DNA from: Nageia nagi
Lineage: Eukaryota > Pinophyta
Direction of reading: 5' to 3'
Assembly: GCA_050084985.1 (NCBI GenBank)
Contig: JBITNC010000001.1
Span: forward strand, 153,264,001 to 153,328,000
DNA: 64,000 nt
The position numbers and the translations under genes were made by a program. Shown in pieces: positions 23,872 through 36,705 of this stretch. Numbering within the stretch: the stretch's first letter is position 1; every line of letters begins with the position of its first letter. Below the pieces are notes generated by a model. The model saw only the letters and a list, made by a program, of their open reading frames with translations. It searched no databases and was not told the DNA's origin.

Positions 23872-24719
23872 TGTTACAGTGAAAATAAAGTTGGAATGTA
23901 GGATAACATGAAATACAAATTATCCTTAAACTTTCACTGAACCTCAAATTATGTAAGATAGATAAAAATGTTATAATTGCAAAATGATATTGATTTTCAA
24001 TTAAGACTACAATAGGCCCTTGGAAGGGACTTTTACAAATGCTATTTGCCAAAATAAGAGTATTATATCTCCATTGTTTTTGATTTGCTTGCTTCTTTCC
24101 TTGATATGAACCTGTAAATCCTACACACATACAAAAGACAATAACATCAAAGCATCTAGGTATGACATATATTGAATTGAAACTAGCATAAAACAATAAA
24201 ATGTATGAGCTCACAAGATTTTGGCAGCATTACCCTACCTCAAAATGGGTCAAGATTCTCTCTCAAATTGCTTTGCATGGGCTTGTATTTATAGATTTTG
24301 GATGGGATATTCAAGAGGCTGGTAAGAGGAAGTGAAGAGCCACCGTAGGTCATAACTGACCCCCTTTATCCACATCATCTTGGAAAGATGAATCATTTCA
24401 ACTTTCTTTCGCTATTTTGGCTCCTTGGTTTGGCTATTACAGAGTCACCGGCGTTTACCATATGAATGACGGTGACTGGATCAAAATGCTGGTGACTGTC
24501 TTAGGTCACTGGTGATTGGGTTTTTAATTTTGTGATAATATTAACTGATCACCTAATAGCCAATTTTACCTAAAAAGAGTCATGTGACCACCCGTTTCAC
24601 ATGTACTTGACGGGGGCTATCCAATAATAGGTTTTTTAGACCTATTTTATGTTGTTGCGAAGAGTTATGATTATTTTAATGTTTACTAGCTAAGAAGGGG
24701 ACATTTTTAGGTGTCTACA
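23872..24719 (-). repeat. Inner element 5' LTR (right)
   Basis: 848 bp, TGTTACAG...GTGTCTACA, same length as 7183-8030. Confidence 0.95.
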
Positions 24720-24724
24720 AGCTG
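24720..24724. repeat. Target-site duplication of the inner element, right copy
   Basis: AGCTG, identical to 7178-7182. Confidence 0.9.
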
Positions 24725-25390
24725 ATATAGAAGAGAATGAATAATTGGAATCGAAATGATATTACCAAACAAGATTGAATTTGTATACTTACCTCATGAA
24801 GCATACTTAATATGGATGAATGGAGGATACTAACAAATCCTCAACAACAAATGGAGTTTGCAACCATAGTCATGGAGTAAGATGATCCAAAAAGAGGGCT
24901 ATAGGGGTCTATTTTATGCTCAGAAGGAGCATCGATGGTCTGCTTTCATCTATAGGGAGCACTAGTGGTTTTTATTAGATTGTACTCTATTTTGAACTAA
25001 CTATATGCCTCCACATGAACTCTTAACGGTCTGAATTTAATACTCAGATAAGCCTAGAATTATCAAGATGCTTGCATAAGGAAGTACATAAACCTAGCCT
25101 TGAATGGTGATGTTAAGAGACACCTAAAGGATTGCCATCATCAAGACCAGATATGGGATCATGTATCTCCTTGATATGGATTTACTATTAGATCCCTATT
25201 TATATAGATAATAATATGACCTACTCCTTAGGTTGACGTGTATGTACATAAATAAGAATATAGTAAGTTGATGATATATATTGATCATATCCAAAATAAC
25301 ATTAATATTCTTGAACCAGATATATAAGTGCAATCACATATTTCCTAATGTATTAAATTAAATGCATAAATTAATTTTATGCAATAATAA
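24725..25390 (-). repeat. Middle element 5' LTR, right fragment
   Basis: Continues the LTR from 7182 after the inner element and matches 916-1580. Confidence 0.88.
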
Positions 25391-25395
25391 TTGCC
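25391..25395. repeat. Target-site duplication of the middle element, right copy
   Basis: TTGCC, partner of TTGCT at 791-795. Confidence 0.55.
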
Positions 25396-26480
25396 TCAAG
25401 GATGTTAGATTTTAGAAGTAGTCATTCTCCTTCTTTTGATCAAATCTCTTCACCAACCATTTGATAAACTCATCAAAGGAGATAACAAGTGAGTAATCTT
25501 GATTCATTACCCCATGTTGCCACCATTGGAGGGAATCATCCTTAAAGTGCAATGATAAAATTTATATGCATCTTCCTTTACCATGTTTGGGCTTAATGTG
25601 AAGTAATTCTATAGTTTATGTAACCATGTCCTAGTAGTCATTTGCTTCCCATCATATATTTGTACTTGAATTTTATTTATCTTTTATTGTAGGTCTCTCT
25701 TATCTCCTCATGATCTACTTAATATATGTGGGCCAATTGTACTACTCCTCTTCAACCCTAAGATATATAGGTAGATAGTGAATTTGATATCTCTCTTCAA
25801 TCTAAGATACAACATGGAATATTCCCAAAAAATATGAATCAACTCTAGTGATTAGAAACCCTATTCTTCATCTCTTCCCCTAACTTCTTGGTAAAATTGG
25901 GCTTGGATGACTTAGGGATGATGAGTTTTTCCCCCATCTTGACAATTCCCTCCTCTAAGTACCTCCCCAAGAAAGGGTTAGTACCTTGTGGTTCTCAGTA
26001 TGAGTAGGATCTCAAGAATATGGGTTTAAAACAACCAATAAATCCATTGTGAGTGGATTCTTGATCTCTCAAACTATAGAATCTCCTCATACTTAGCTTC
26101 TTATCTACCCTATCCACTTCATGTGGCTCTTCTCTATTATTTGGGATAGGATGTGGGGGATTAATTTGCCTCTTTGTATCCTAACAAACTCCCACAAGCC
26201 TTTTCAATTACCACTACATGGTGCTGATGAATCCTATCATATTATTGATGGTCAAAATGAGTTCATTGAACTTTCATTCAGGTGTGGAATCTTGAACTAT
26301 AGTAGAGATTCTCCTCCTCATCGATGTTGATTTCTCTCTTTGTGCATCCTCCTCTTCTCAGATTGCACCTTCATTTGATGCTTCATTCATCCATAGTTGA
26401 TGTTCTTCCTACTAGACAACCCTAAAAGGTGTATCCTCTACTTGTGACCTTTTTCTCCTCATGGTAAATGCCATCTCCTT
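25396..26480 (-). pseudogene. Outermost Ty3 element: gag, 5' part (decayed)
   Basis: A minus-strand coding remnant runs from about 26480 (MRRKRSQVEDTPF) to the insertion point, ending in a frame that leads into LTSLRQQGPMDEYV at 790. Many stops interrupt it. The position between a tRNA-iMet primer site and the protease at 1-240 identifies it as gag. Confidence 0.6.
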
Positions 26481-26540
26481 TTGAATGCTTAATTTGGTGT
26501 AATAATGATGAAATATTGGTAACATTCACACAGTGGCTAG

Positions 26541-26558
26541 ATCTAAGCTCTAATACCA
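26541..26558 (-). other. Primer-binding site of the outermost element (tRNA-iMet type)
   Basis: On the minus strand TGGTATTAGAGCTTAGAT, one substitution from the usual plant TGGTATCAGAGC. Confidence 0.8.
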
Positions 26559-26560
26559 TT

Positions 26561-27668
26561 ATAAAGATCAAATTACAAATTCAAGTATAATTAAGTTGAA
26601 TACAAGTAAATATACCTAGCATCTAGATAAGGTTAGCAAGAATATGCATTCAAATCCTCAAATTGCTAATGTTAGAACTAGGGAATCAAGTACAAGCATA
26701 AATAACATAATAATACCAAGTATTGGATCATACATGAGTCAATGAACAATTACACCTCAACATGAGAAATATAGATAAGTGCATAATATAAATATGATAT
26801 CCAATGCTTGATGGTTGTATATAATATTAAGAATGATCAATAATATAATAACATGCACTAAAGGGATGGTGTTGGCCTCAAGGAAGCCAAATTAGATATA
26901 ACATGTGTCCTTAAACTAAATATATGGATGGTATAGTCTTGCTCCCTTAAAGCTTGAATTTTCTCCACTAAAGGATCCTACCTTTGATCTTGGTGACCAA
27001 ATTAATAGTAGAAGCTCAACCTTGAAATACTAATAAATGGATAAGGGTACTACACCAATGTTGTAGACTAACAAGATCCTTTATCCTAATACACCTACTA
27101 AATGCTACACTTAGGGTTTTTCTTAGTATCGCTAACTCTTCTTGTCCTCTAGAACAAATAAGTGTAACACTTGCTTAGATCTGGATCTCAACTAGGAATC
27201 ACTTCTAGCTCCTTTAATCCAATTTTAGCCTCCTAGAGGGCCCAAAATGCCTAATATGGATGGTTAGGGATCAATCATGCAAACATGGGGGGTTGGAGTA
27301 CCATAAATGCCAACGTTGGGGTATGGAGTATCACTCATGCCTAACATGGGTCTAGGAGCCATGCATGGAGGTTAGGTGTCATCATGGTCCAACATGGGGG
27401 TCTAGGAGTCTCCCTAAGGTTGGTGCATGTACATAAGTTCTCATCCCTCATTGAATCTCCCAAGTGCTAAGCAAGCCTTAGGATCTCCACAATCATGATT
27501 AGGATCTCCAAGTACAATAAAACTCTTATTCTATGCTTGGAAGGGAGACATCCCACTTGGGGCTTATAGTGGGGTCCATTATCCCATTAAGTCTTCTATC
27601 TCAATCCATAACTAAAAGTATGATCTAATAATAAAATATATTAAAAAGGAAAATTTATAGAATTCCAT
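26561..27668 (-). repeat. Probable 5' LTR of the outermost element
   Basis: Sequence between the primer site and the LINE fragment. The second LTR is outside the window, so the right boundary is inferred from where LINE coding begins. It contains a degenerate repeat at 27250-27430 built on ATGCCTAACATGGGTCTAGG. Confidence 0.5.
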
Positions 27669-27669
27669 A

Positions 27670-28470
27670 ATCAAGTACAATGGTACATGGGGGATGTCAT
27701 AAATGATCCATTCAATCCTATCATAAGCTTTTTTAAAATTTAGCTTGATAAAGAGAGCTCATTGGTTAGTGGAATGAGATGTAGTGATTCTGAATGAATA
27801 CAATTTTTTAGGATGCATAATGGTCAAAAGGATGAGATTGAGGTGAAAAAAGAGGGACTTTGAGATAATTTTATAACTAACATTCAAAAGAGTAATCAAC
27901 CTCTAATTTATAATGAGCTTTGGGTCACCATACTTCAAGATGAACTTAATATTCCCTTTATTGATAAGGACCCCAAGAGAGCTAGTTTTAACTATCATAA
28001 GGAAAACATTATAGAGGTCATATCCTAAAAAGTCCCAACAAGCTTTGTAGAACTCACAAGGAAAGCCATCCAGCCCTTGAGATTTACCATATGCCATTTG
28101 CATAAGAGCATCTTTTAACTCATTAATAGATAAGAGCTTCTCACATTCATCTCAATAAAAATAAGAAAGTGTAGAAGTACTACATATTTACATTTTTGCA
28201 AAGTGAGAGATTGCTCAGGAGTATAGGGTCGAGGTGTAAACATCTAAGTATAGTGACAGGTAACAAGTTAGCAATCTTAGGAAGAGATGTTAATCAGACT
28301 CCACTATCGTAAATATATTTGAATTGAGTTTTTATCTTGGTGGACATAGTCTTTGAACAAATTCCTTGGAAACCTTATCCCTAATTTTTAGCCAATGCAA
28401 TCTAGCTTTACTTTGGGTTTTCTTAGCTTGATACAACTCAATTAGCTTGAGATCATGTCTAATAAATAAA
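27670..28470 (-). pseudogene. LINE (non-LTR) reverse transcriptase fragment
   Basis: The minus strand reads KSQGLDGFPCEFYK and CWDFLGYDLY (28085-28020), then the LLNVSYKIISK block near 27860 and FIKLNFKKAYDRIEW near 27700. These are the N-terminal and first catalytic RT blocks of plant LINEs. Upstream (28470-28330) is linker with AKKTQSKARLHWLK. It is cut off at both ends and broken by stops. Confidence 0.8.
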
Positions 28471-28870
28471 GATTAAATTTAAAAATATTTGTTGAAGATG
28501 TTCAAATAATAAGTAAATAATTCATTATTTATATATAATTTTACATGCATATTGATGATAAAACTCAAATTTTCAATAATGTAGAAAATGAAATTTTTGT
28601 AATTTTATTTATTTAATATAGTTCAAAAAAATTAGAAAAAAAGCATATAGAAGCTATACCTAATGTGGAAATAAGTGTGCTTGTACTTTCATAAAATTCA
28701 TGTTTATGTTTGAATAAGAAAATATTATATACAATGTTATATATATAAGTAATATTATATATAAGATTTTCATGTTATAACTTTTATTTGTTTCATTAGA
28801 TTTTTATTCAGTAGCACTATCATATACTTTTCTTCTTTTAAAATTGATTCACTCTTTCTTATAGGAGTTT
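28465..28870 (-). repeat. Inverted copy of the 43-kb AT-rich repeat
   Basis: The reverse complement matches 43190-43850 and 49300-50400, including TTCATTAGATTTTTATTCAG, the reverse of CTGAGTAAAAATCTAATGAA near 43220, and the AACATCTTCAACAAATATTT block near 43800. Confidence 0.75.
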
Positions 28871-30435
28871 TTAATATGGCCTACACATGGATAATACAAT
28901 CTAAGAAAATTTCCTATGTAGGTAGATAAATATGTAAAAGATTAATTTTAGTATTCATTTATTGTAAGCAATTTACAATACTTTTTCATTTATTAAGATA
29001 ATTACCAAGTCATTCATTATTATTGTATTCTAATGTGTTAATATATCTTAGGGAGATTCTATTATTTATGTTATTATAAAAATAATTAATGAAAAATATT
29101 TTAAAATCTTTTAAAGCATATCTAGGAATTTTGTAGTACCTATAACGCTTCACCTATTTCTGACATTATGAAATCCTAAAATTTTAGACCTTTTTCTTTA
29201 AATTTAAACACTCAAATGGTCTAGGAGTGGAAAAGGAAATCCATATGAGCATATCAATGCTGCTTGTTAGTCAACTCTTACATGGCAAGAATGGTCAAAC
29301 ATGCACAAAAACTTTCAAAAAATCTTATTCATGAAGCCATCAAAGAATATTCAATAGTACTTTATTAAGATTGTCCCATATGCATGATGCAATGCAAAGA
29401 ATGTTACTTTCAAAGTACATCAATGTCATAGTATAATAACAAGCCCTGGGATATCACCATAAGCAACTACTTCTAATAAGGGAGGGCAACATAGAATATA
29501 CTTATGGAATATATTTTGTATATCATTTAGCAAACTTATGACAATGAAGGTTTTACTAAGTTATCTTTTATGTAAATATCCCTATCATTAGCCAATTCAT
29601 AATTTCTTAACTAATTTGTTTACAAGCTCCTTTGATCAACTTTAATATAGATTTAAGGTCTACATTACCTTTTAATTATCTTCTAGGGTTTTAGCACCTT
29701 TATTAGGTTTTCTTGTAAGGTCATCTAAAAATCCTAATGTTTCACTTAAGCTTGTATCAAGATGTTATCATTCTAATTAATTCAAATTAATTCATGCTTT
29801 TGTCATTTTAATCATTCATAAATACAACAATATCATTTCTTCAAGTTTTTATCATTTTTATCTCTTTAACAAATTCATGTCCTCATTTAAGGATATACAT
29901 TTTCTTAAATATTATATCATAATTTCTTTAATGTTGATTGTCATTATGAGATATTTACTATTTCTATCCCCATACTATTTATTGAATATCACAAGAAAGT
30001 TTCTTTTTTAATATTAAACTATCCAAATGTCACAATAAGATTCCATATTCTGTCATAATCATATTAGGTTAGGGAGTGGAGTATTTTCTTTGTCTTACTA
30101 AATAATTATCATCATATGAGTATAGTTAGAGTTCTTAATCCATTATTAATTTAACTTTCCAAAAGATTATTTGTATTCTAACAAATCATTTGAATACATT
30201 TAAGAGCATAACATAGGGTAAAACAAATCAAACTTAAATCTTGGATTATCACAAATGAATTACATATGGAAACTAGGCTATCTTTATTGATACCTAAACC
30301 AATACTTATACTCATTTACAAATGACTATACATCAATTGGTAGTAGCTTCATTACATACACTAATGTGTTTTTTTATGATAATAATCTATCATGAACTAA
30401 GGTAACCTTAATTTGTACATCCCAATGTATGATAC
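28871..30435. other. AT-rich stretch without recognisable features
   Basis: No coding, repeat or element structure that I can support. Confidence 0.5.
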
Positions 30436-31899
30436 ATTTAATTATAATACAAGAAGGAAGAATTGTATAGCAAAAATAGCTACAACACCCTCTCTCCATC
30501 TCTCTACAAACTTTACAGATGAGTTTCTCTTCACCCATAAAATACACATTGTAATTACTTCAAAATGATTACAACATTCCTCTCCTTTATCTCCAAAAAG
30601 GAATACAAGCTTTGGTATGCCATTCCAGTATGACATCTTTCATAGGTGTATACATACCACATTACCACATATACAATCATCACAACTTTGTATGTAATGC
30701 TCATCCCAACATTACATTAGAGGAATCCTTGCTCTCAAAGGCTACATCTCACCTTTAATTCACCTAAGAGGATTACAACAATAGGAATGCCTCTATGGGC
30801 ATCCTCCAAGAATACCATTACAAGAATTACACCCTCAGGTAAATATATTGTTAGTCTATTTATACATTACACATCAAATCACAAACTCCTATTTGTTATA
30901 ACAACTATAATAATATTTATCCATATTGGTATTAGCTTCCAATCTACCAATATGATTCACCATTTATCATGTAACAACAAACCATTTACCAAACTATTCA
31001 TCTCATCCTTTCTCATCCAAGTGTGAAGCAAACTCCATACACCGAAAAACCACAAATAACCATTAAATCATTAAAGATTGTTTAATAGAAAAAATTATGC
31101 ATTAAACATAAAAATGCTTAAACTCCCTCCTAGGATGGTTCCTCCACCTCCACCATATGGTGTAAGGTGTTCTTTGGGATGGTCTATAAATCTCACTTAT
31201 CATTGGCCCTCTATTCATTGCATAAAGTTGGGTCAAATGCATCATGGCCCGCTATTGTGTTAAACTTCAATGGATGGTCCTCAATTTTCTTGGGAGAGGG
31301 ATCCCAAACCACCACATAATCATCATTAATATCTTGAGTGTCCCATCCCTAATTGAGGCTCAATTATGGAGGCATAGGAGGGTGGGAGGAGCCTACACCA
31401 TACATATTAAAGGGCCTAGATGAGCTAGTTCCATGATCATTAAATTGATAATGTGTTAATAGAGAGTGCTACCATGAATGATAATATGAAATCTATCATT
31501 TAGATGATTACAATAATCAATGGGACTGAGATCAAGAATGCATTCCTTGAGGATGATCACCAAGGGAATTATCTATAGGCACATGACTAACTGTGCAAGG
31601 TGCATTTCCCCAATATTCCATCATTTTTGTTAAATACTCTGCATCTATCTTGATCCTTTTAGTTTGATCATGGATATGTAACTAAACATCGTAAAATATT
31701 TTCAAATTATTAGCTAAAGAAAAGCTTACCAAGCACTCTTAATGCTAAAAAATAATTTTATTCCTAGCATTTCAAATAAAAGAAGAAGTTTGACATGTGG
31801 AAAAATATGCTACACTTATCATAAGGGAAGGAAGAAGGTGAAAAGATCTCCTAATAAAACATGATGTCATGTAAGAAGAAGAAATATATAAGGAGTAAG

Positions 31900-33462
31900 G
31901 AATGATACTATTCATTCTAAGGCAAGCATAGAATGTCTACAAGATAAAAAAAATGAAGGTAAGACTTTGGTTTTTGATACAAATGACAACTAGTATTTGG
32001 AATACCTAAATCCTTTAGTTGAGAACCAAGGGGAAGTCCTTGATACATAATACTATGTACAAAATATTGCTTCTTTGGTTCCAAATAAGAAGCCCACATG
32101 GAGATTAAATTCAACTTAACATTTTGCTTGGCAACTATGGAGAAGATAGGTATAAGATAATTATAACCATTTTGGGCCTTATAATGGCATAAGGGTATAT
32201 TGTCATGCCAAGCCCCAATCCTTCCACTATGGCTTTTAAATTCTAGCTCAAAGTTTATGCCAGATATAGAAAGGAAAATTATAAATCATAACATCATAAA
32301 TACTTTTATTAATATTGTTTAAGTGAAACATGCATTTGAAATAATCCCAAGGGATCCAATCTTTTTTTAGTTGTGAGTACAAGTCTCCAATATTGGTTAA
32401 TCCTTGTTTGAAAAAATATAAGCATGAATATAGAAATTTAGTTAATGGTATTTGATTGAATTGAATAATATAATACCACCACATGTTTAGTCTATTAAGA
32501 AAAAGCCCATGATGGCTTCAAGTACCTTCCCAAGAAATCCATAGGCTAAGTTGTTATCAAGCTTTCCAAATGCCTCTAATCATGAAAGAATAAAAAATTT
32601 TGATTAAAATTGGAGCAAGAACCAATGAAACAAAATCCATCCCTTTCTAAACTTTATAATTGAGCAAAAGACCTATAGAAATAAAATCTATGATAAAGAA
32701 TTTCTAGGATTCCATTTCTATTAAAGCTCTCAAAATCCACATACCATAAAGGGCTAAACCTTAATTTCTATAGTCAACCATTCCCATGCCTCCAATAGAA
32801 TGTGGGAGATAACAAGTAGACCAATCTCCTTTGTGAAATAATTTTTTATCCAAAGTGGAATACTAGAGGAAATCATGGATAAGCTTGTCCAACTTGTTGT
32901 AACATGCTTAGCAAGGAACCCAATAATATGAATAATAAACATTAGTAGATTGAAGCACTTTGGATCAAATTTGATATTTATCTTCCAATGAGAGTTTTTT
33001 GGTACCCAATATTCAAGTTTTTTGTCCACTTTGGAAATGACATATTGCCAAAGATGAGGAGGATAACCTTGAAAGGTAAACAAAATGTTAAGAGATTTGA
33101 AGATTTCTCCTGGTATAATCAAGTGCCAATGGTATCTATGAAGCCAGTTGGGTTAAGGTAACATAGATTGTATGTAACAATATGTTTTTCTCTATTAAAT
33201 ATTGGATCAAGATTCTTGACAAAAAGTATTCAAGCATTTAATGTCATTAGTGACTAATTTCTCATCTTCATTGATGGTAAGAAAGGAATCATCTACAAAA
33301 TGCCCATTGATAAGTTATCCATCATTGTTGGGTAGAGTGATTCCTCGAATTCCATTGGAAGTTTGCTTGGCTAAGAGAGAGTAAAAGGATTCTACAGAAA
33401 AAATATACAATGAAGGGGTTAACAAATAACCCTATCTAACTAATCTATGAATACCAATTGCT
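31900..33462 (-). pseudogene. LINE reverse transcriptase, C-terminal part (block A)
   Basis: The minus strand shows HFVDDSFLTI near 33290, the family FADD catalytic block. Then comes the 122-codon open stretch 33122-32754 (VSKVDKKLEYWV, LLEAWEWLTI), then pieces at 32484-32248 and 32114-31917 of the C-terminal region. The 5' end stops near 33462, just before the PPR-derived array. It is broken by frameshifts and stops. Confidence 0.75.
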
Positions 33463-33476
33463 TTAGTTTAAAAGTT

Positions 33477-34130
33477 ATCAAGAAGACATCTATATGTAGT
33501 TCGATTGAAGTGGACAAAAGGGTACATGTTTTTTCTTGTAGAAAAATGGAAATTTATGGAAATAATCCTTTATTTTTTGGAGCCTAGAAATAAGTTCCAT
33601 GTGTTATGTTCTTATTTCAAATAGTTATGTTGAAGTGGGCACATGGGATGATGTTCAAAGTGTAAGAAAATTGTTGAAGGATACTAGAATCAAGAAGAAA
33701 CCTAGATGTAGTTGGATTGAAGTTGATAAAAGGGTATTTATTTTTCTTATTTGAGATGGTGTTGGATTATTCAAAGTTGAATAAAAGTTATTCTTTTTTT
33801 AACTAAACTAAATGTAGGAATAGGGGAATTTGTGGTAATAATCATTTTTTATTGGAGCCTAAAAATATGCTCCTTGTTATGTTCTTATTGAATCAAATAT
33901 TTATGTTGAAGTGGGCAATTGGGATGATGTTCAAGGAGTAAGAATATTGATGATGGATAGTGGAATCAAGAAGATACCCAGATGTAGTTGGATCCAAGTT
34001 AACAAAAGGGTACATGTTTTTCTTGTGTGAGCTAGTATTGGATTGAAATTGATAAAAGGGTAAATATTTTCTTGAATGAGATGAATAATGCTAGATTGAA
34101 GTTCATAAAAGGGTACTTATATTTTTTTAT
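33477..34130 (+). pseudogene. Array of PPR E-motif fragments (block A)
   Basis: Five plus-strand remnants of the E motif that ends PLS-class pentatricopeptide repeat proteins: 33477-33535 (IKKTSICSSIEVDKRVHVF), 33578-33750 (DDVQSVRKLLKD, PRCSWIEVDKRV), 33853-34029 (SNIYVEVGNWDDVQGV, PRCSWIQVNKRVHVFLV), 34040-34075 (WIEIDKRVNIFL) and 34091-34130. Units 2 and 3 are about 275 bp apart and include the same T-rich spacer (TTCTTTTTTTAACTAAACTA). PPR proteins bind organelle RNA; here only the E motif is present, without repeats, so this is debris rather than a gene. Confidence 0.8.
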
Positions 34131-34485
34131 TAGATATAGTTGTATTTAAGTTAACTAAATGATTCATTTTTTTAATGTAACTATTCATTTTTTTAATTAA
34201 ACTAAACAATTCATTTTTGATAAATATTAACCCCTATAAACTATTTATTTTTTTGTTAATAAAAAATATGAAATGTAATAAATACAAGAAATTGATAATC
34301 AAACCCACAAAACTAAATTGTTCACTATTTTTGCAAATAAAAAACCAAAGTGGAAAGAAATAGGGTACTCAGAGAGCTGAAGAAGGTCATAGGGAGGATG
34401 CATGACACAAAAGCATGGTGTCAAGCCAAAGGGAAATGAAATTACATTCTAACTGGGAGCTTCATACCAAAATCTCATTCACTAA

Positions 34486-35186
34486 TGTAGTTTTTAAAGA
34501 GTTTTAATAAAAGTTAACATTCATATTTCCCAATACAAATTCACATTCCCAAATCTATATTATTGCAAAATACCATTAAATAACATTAACATTTATAGAT
34601 TTGAGATAAGAAGATATATTAGAATTGAAATCATATCTTTATTTATACTTCATTGGTGATTGATATTTTTTCAAATACTTTACATGCAAACTACAATACC
34701 AAAATGGTGGATCTCATAGATCCATACTCCAACATGCCTCAATCTACTTAAAACATGAAGGAACACATGTATTTATACTATGCTAAATGTATGGAATGAT
34801 CTTAGAAATTATTACAACCATAAAGCAATTGACAATAGTTAAAAAATAACTTTATAAGTTTCCAATAACTCCTAGAACTATCACAAGTTAAAGGAGCATT
34901 TCTAAAATGTAACTACATTTCTGAAACATAAGCATGTTTATTTCTTTAGGGGGTAGATAAGGATAGTTTGCTAGAAAATATCCTTTCAAAATGATAAACA
35001 TATATATACTCATTGAAAAGGTCTCTTCAAAAACTATCCAATACAAAAAGAATCAACTAAATCAGATGTCTCCATAAAAAGTTATACCTCCTTAAAGTTG
35101 ACTAATCTATTTGAACTAGTCAAATTGGAAGAGAGTTGGAAATGCAAGTCTATAATTTGGTATTTAATTGAGCTCAAGTTCCAACA
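34486..35186 (-). repeat. Copia-type element 3' LTR (left)
   Basis: 701 bp. Begins TGTAGTTTTTAAAGAG and ends AGTTCCAACA; pairs with 37755-38461. Confidence 0.9.
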
Positions 35187-35584
35187 TTCTCCCCCTTGAT
35201 GCTAACAAAACACAAGAATGATTTATGAAATCATCAATAACTAGAAATTGAATGGATTTATTTTCATTTTCTCTTCTTCCAGTTATGTAGTAGAAAATTG
35301 TCAAATTTAAAAAAATTAATAGGTTGGCACCCACCACACTTTCACTCTTCAAGTGGGATCTTCTTCATCTTTTCCACCTCTTGTAATCACAATCTCATAA
35401 TAAAGGTATCCTTTGGAGAATACCCTCCTCCTACATGAAAAAGATCATAAGCCACATTAAAATTTCCTTTCTCAATAAAATTCACATTTTCATCAAAATT
35501 TCTCCATGAGTAACCAAACTAATCATCACCAATACTGATCCAAACAACATCAATATGCTGATCACATTGATATAATTCATTATG

Positions 35585-36523
35585 TCAAACCATAATTTCA
35601 CAAATTCTCACAGAAACCATTAAACAAAATATTCCTAAGTATTGACTAGTCACATAGCCAAATACCAAATTTTCCTTTTCAACATCAAAAAAGCTTTCAT
35701 CAAGGAATTGTACAACTAATAAATGAATTCTCTCAAACTCTTCATTTTCCAAAGAACATTTCTCAACAAACAATGAAAAATAAATAAACATATCACTCCA
35801 TAATTGCTTAACATTCCAGTTATGAATGTCAATGTATATACAATTTACAATTTTAAGAAATTCATCCATATTTTCAAATTCAACAATATAATGTTCAGCC
35901 ATGAACATTCTCTTAAAAAATCTTCCACATTCATCATTATTTGCACAATCATTGTACAAAATAACATTTACGTTCACAACTTTCAAACACTCTACTGCTT
36001 TCAATATTTTATCAAAAGAAATGTGCAAGTTTGCCAATTTTATCTTCACAACCTATTCAAAACATAGTTTAATTTTGTCCAACAAATTATTTTTAAATAT
36101 AAACATAACATGTTTCCTCCAACTTTCACAAAGGATATGATAAGGAAATGAGCAAAATTGTAAACTAGTTGCATTCTTCAATGTTGCTTTCCAAGCAAAG
36201 TTTTCAACCAAACTTTGCACATGAGTTTTCACATCACTACTTACTATTGTACATGCATGTTTATCATCCTTAACATTACAAGTATAGTCAAAAAATAATG
36301 TACTTTTTATCATCACAATAAATATCAACTTTATTTTTCACTAAACAAAATCTTTACTATTCTCTTCAAGCATCCATACACTCTTCAAACTTGAGGAGTG
36401 ATCCACAATAATAAAATCAAGCAAATTGTTCATAATTTCAACTTCATGTGCATCAAGAAAATCTAAACCATCATCATCCCAAATAGGATTACTATCAAAT
36501 ATCTTCTCAACAACTTCATCCAA
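35585..36523 (-). pseudogene. Copia-type element ORF2, unknown protein
   Basis: One frame of about 313 codons, starting MDEVVEKIFDSNPIW at 36523 and ending ICEIMV at 35585. It is interrupted by stops only near 36341 and 36053. I see no RT, integrase or protease motif and no known domain. It contains Cys and Asn/Asp-rich stretches and several hydrophobic aromatic runs. Position after the gag-like ORF is where an autonomous element would have pol. Two short other-frame pieces (36749-36516) lie between the ORFs. Confidence 0.5.
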
Positions 36524-36705
36524 TAAAAAATAACATTACCAATATATGCAAAATATGCAAATCAATAGCTAAATAATCATTTTTACTAGCCATTGCAAGA
36601 ATGTAATTATATTTAAATTTCCCTATTTCTCCCCTTTTTAGAGGATATTCAACTTTAGCACACTTAATACTCTTCTCAACAACTTGTAACTTCATCATAA
36701 TTAAT

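Larger units (their letters stand above)
7183..24719 (-). mobile_element. Inner Ty3 retrotransposon, Tat-like, 17.5 kb
   Basis: Complete element: 848-bp LTRs at both ends (TG...CA), a perfect AGCTG duplication, a polypurine tract after the left LTR and a primer site before the right LTR. All place it on the minus strand. Element order is 5' LTR, leader, gag, protease, RT, RNase H, second RNase H, integrase, an extra sense ORF, an antisense PMD ORF and 3' LTR. The second RNase H and the extra 3' ORFs point to the Tat lineage. Every gene has stops, so it is dead. I counted about 30 LTR differences by eye, almost all transitions. Confidence 0.92.

Noticed and set aside
30787-31026. 79-codon plus-strand frame conserved at 54996-55235
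   Set aside because: It is in the segmental duplication, within what looks like LTR sequence. It is hydrophobic with no domain and differs at many residues.
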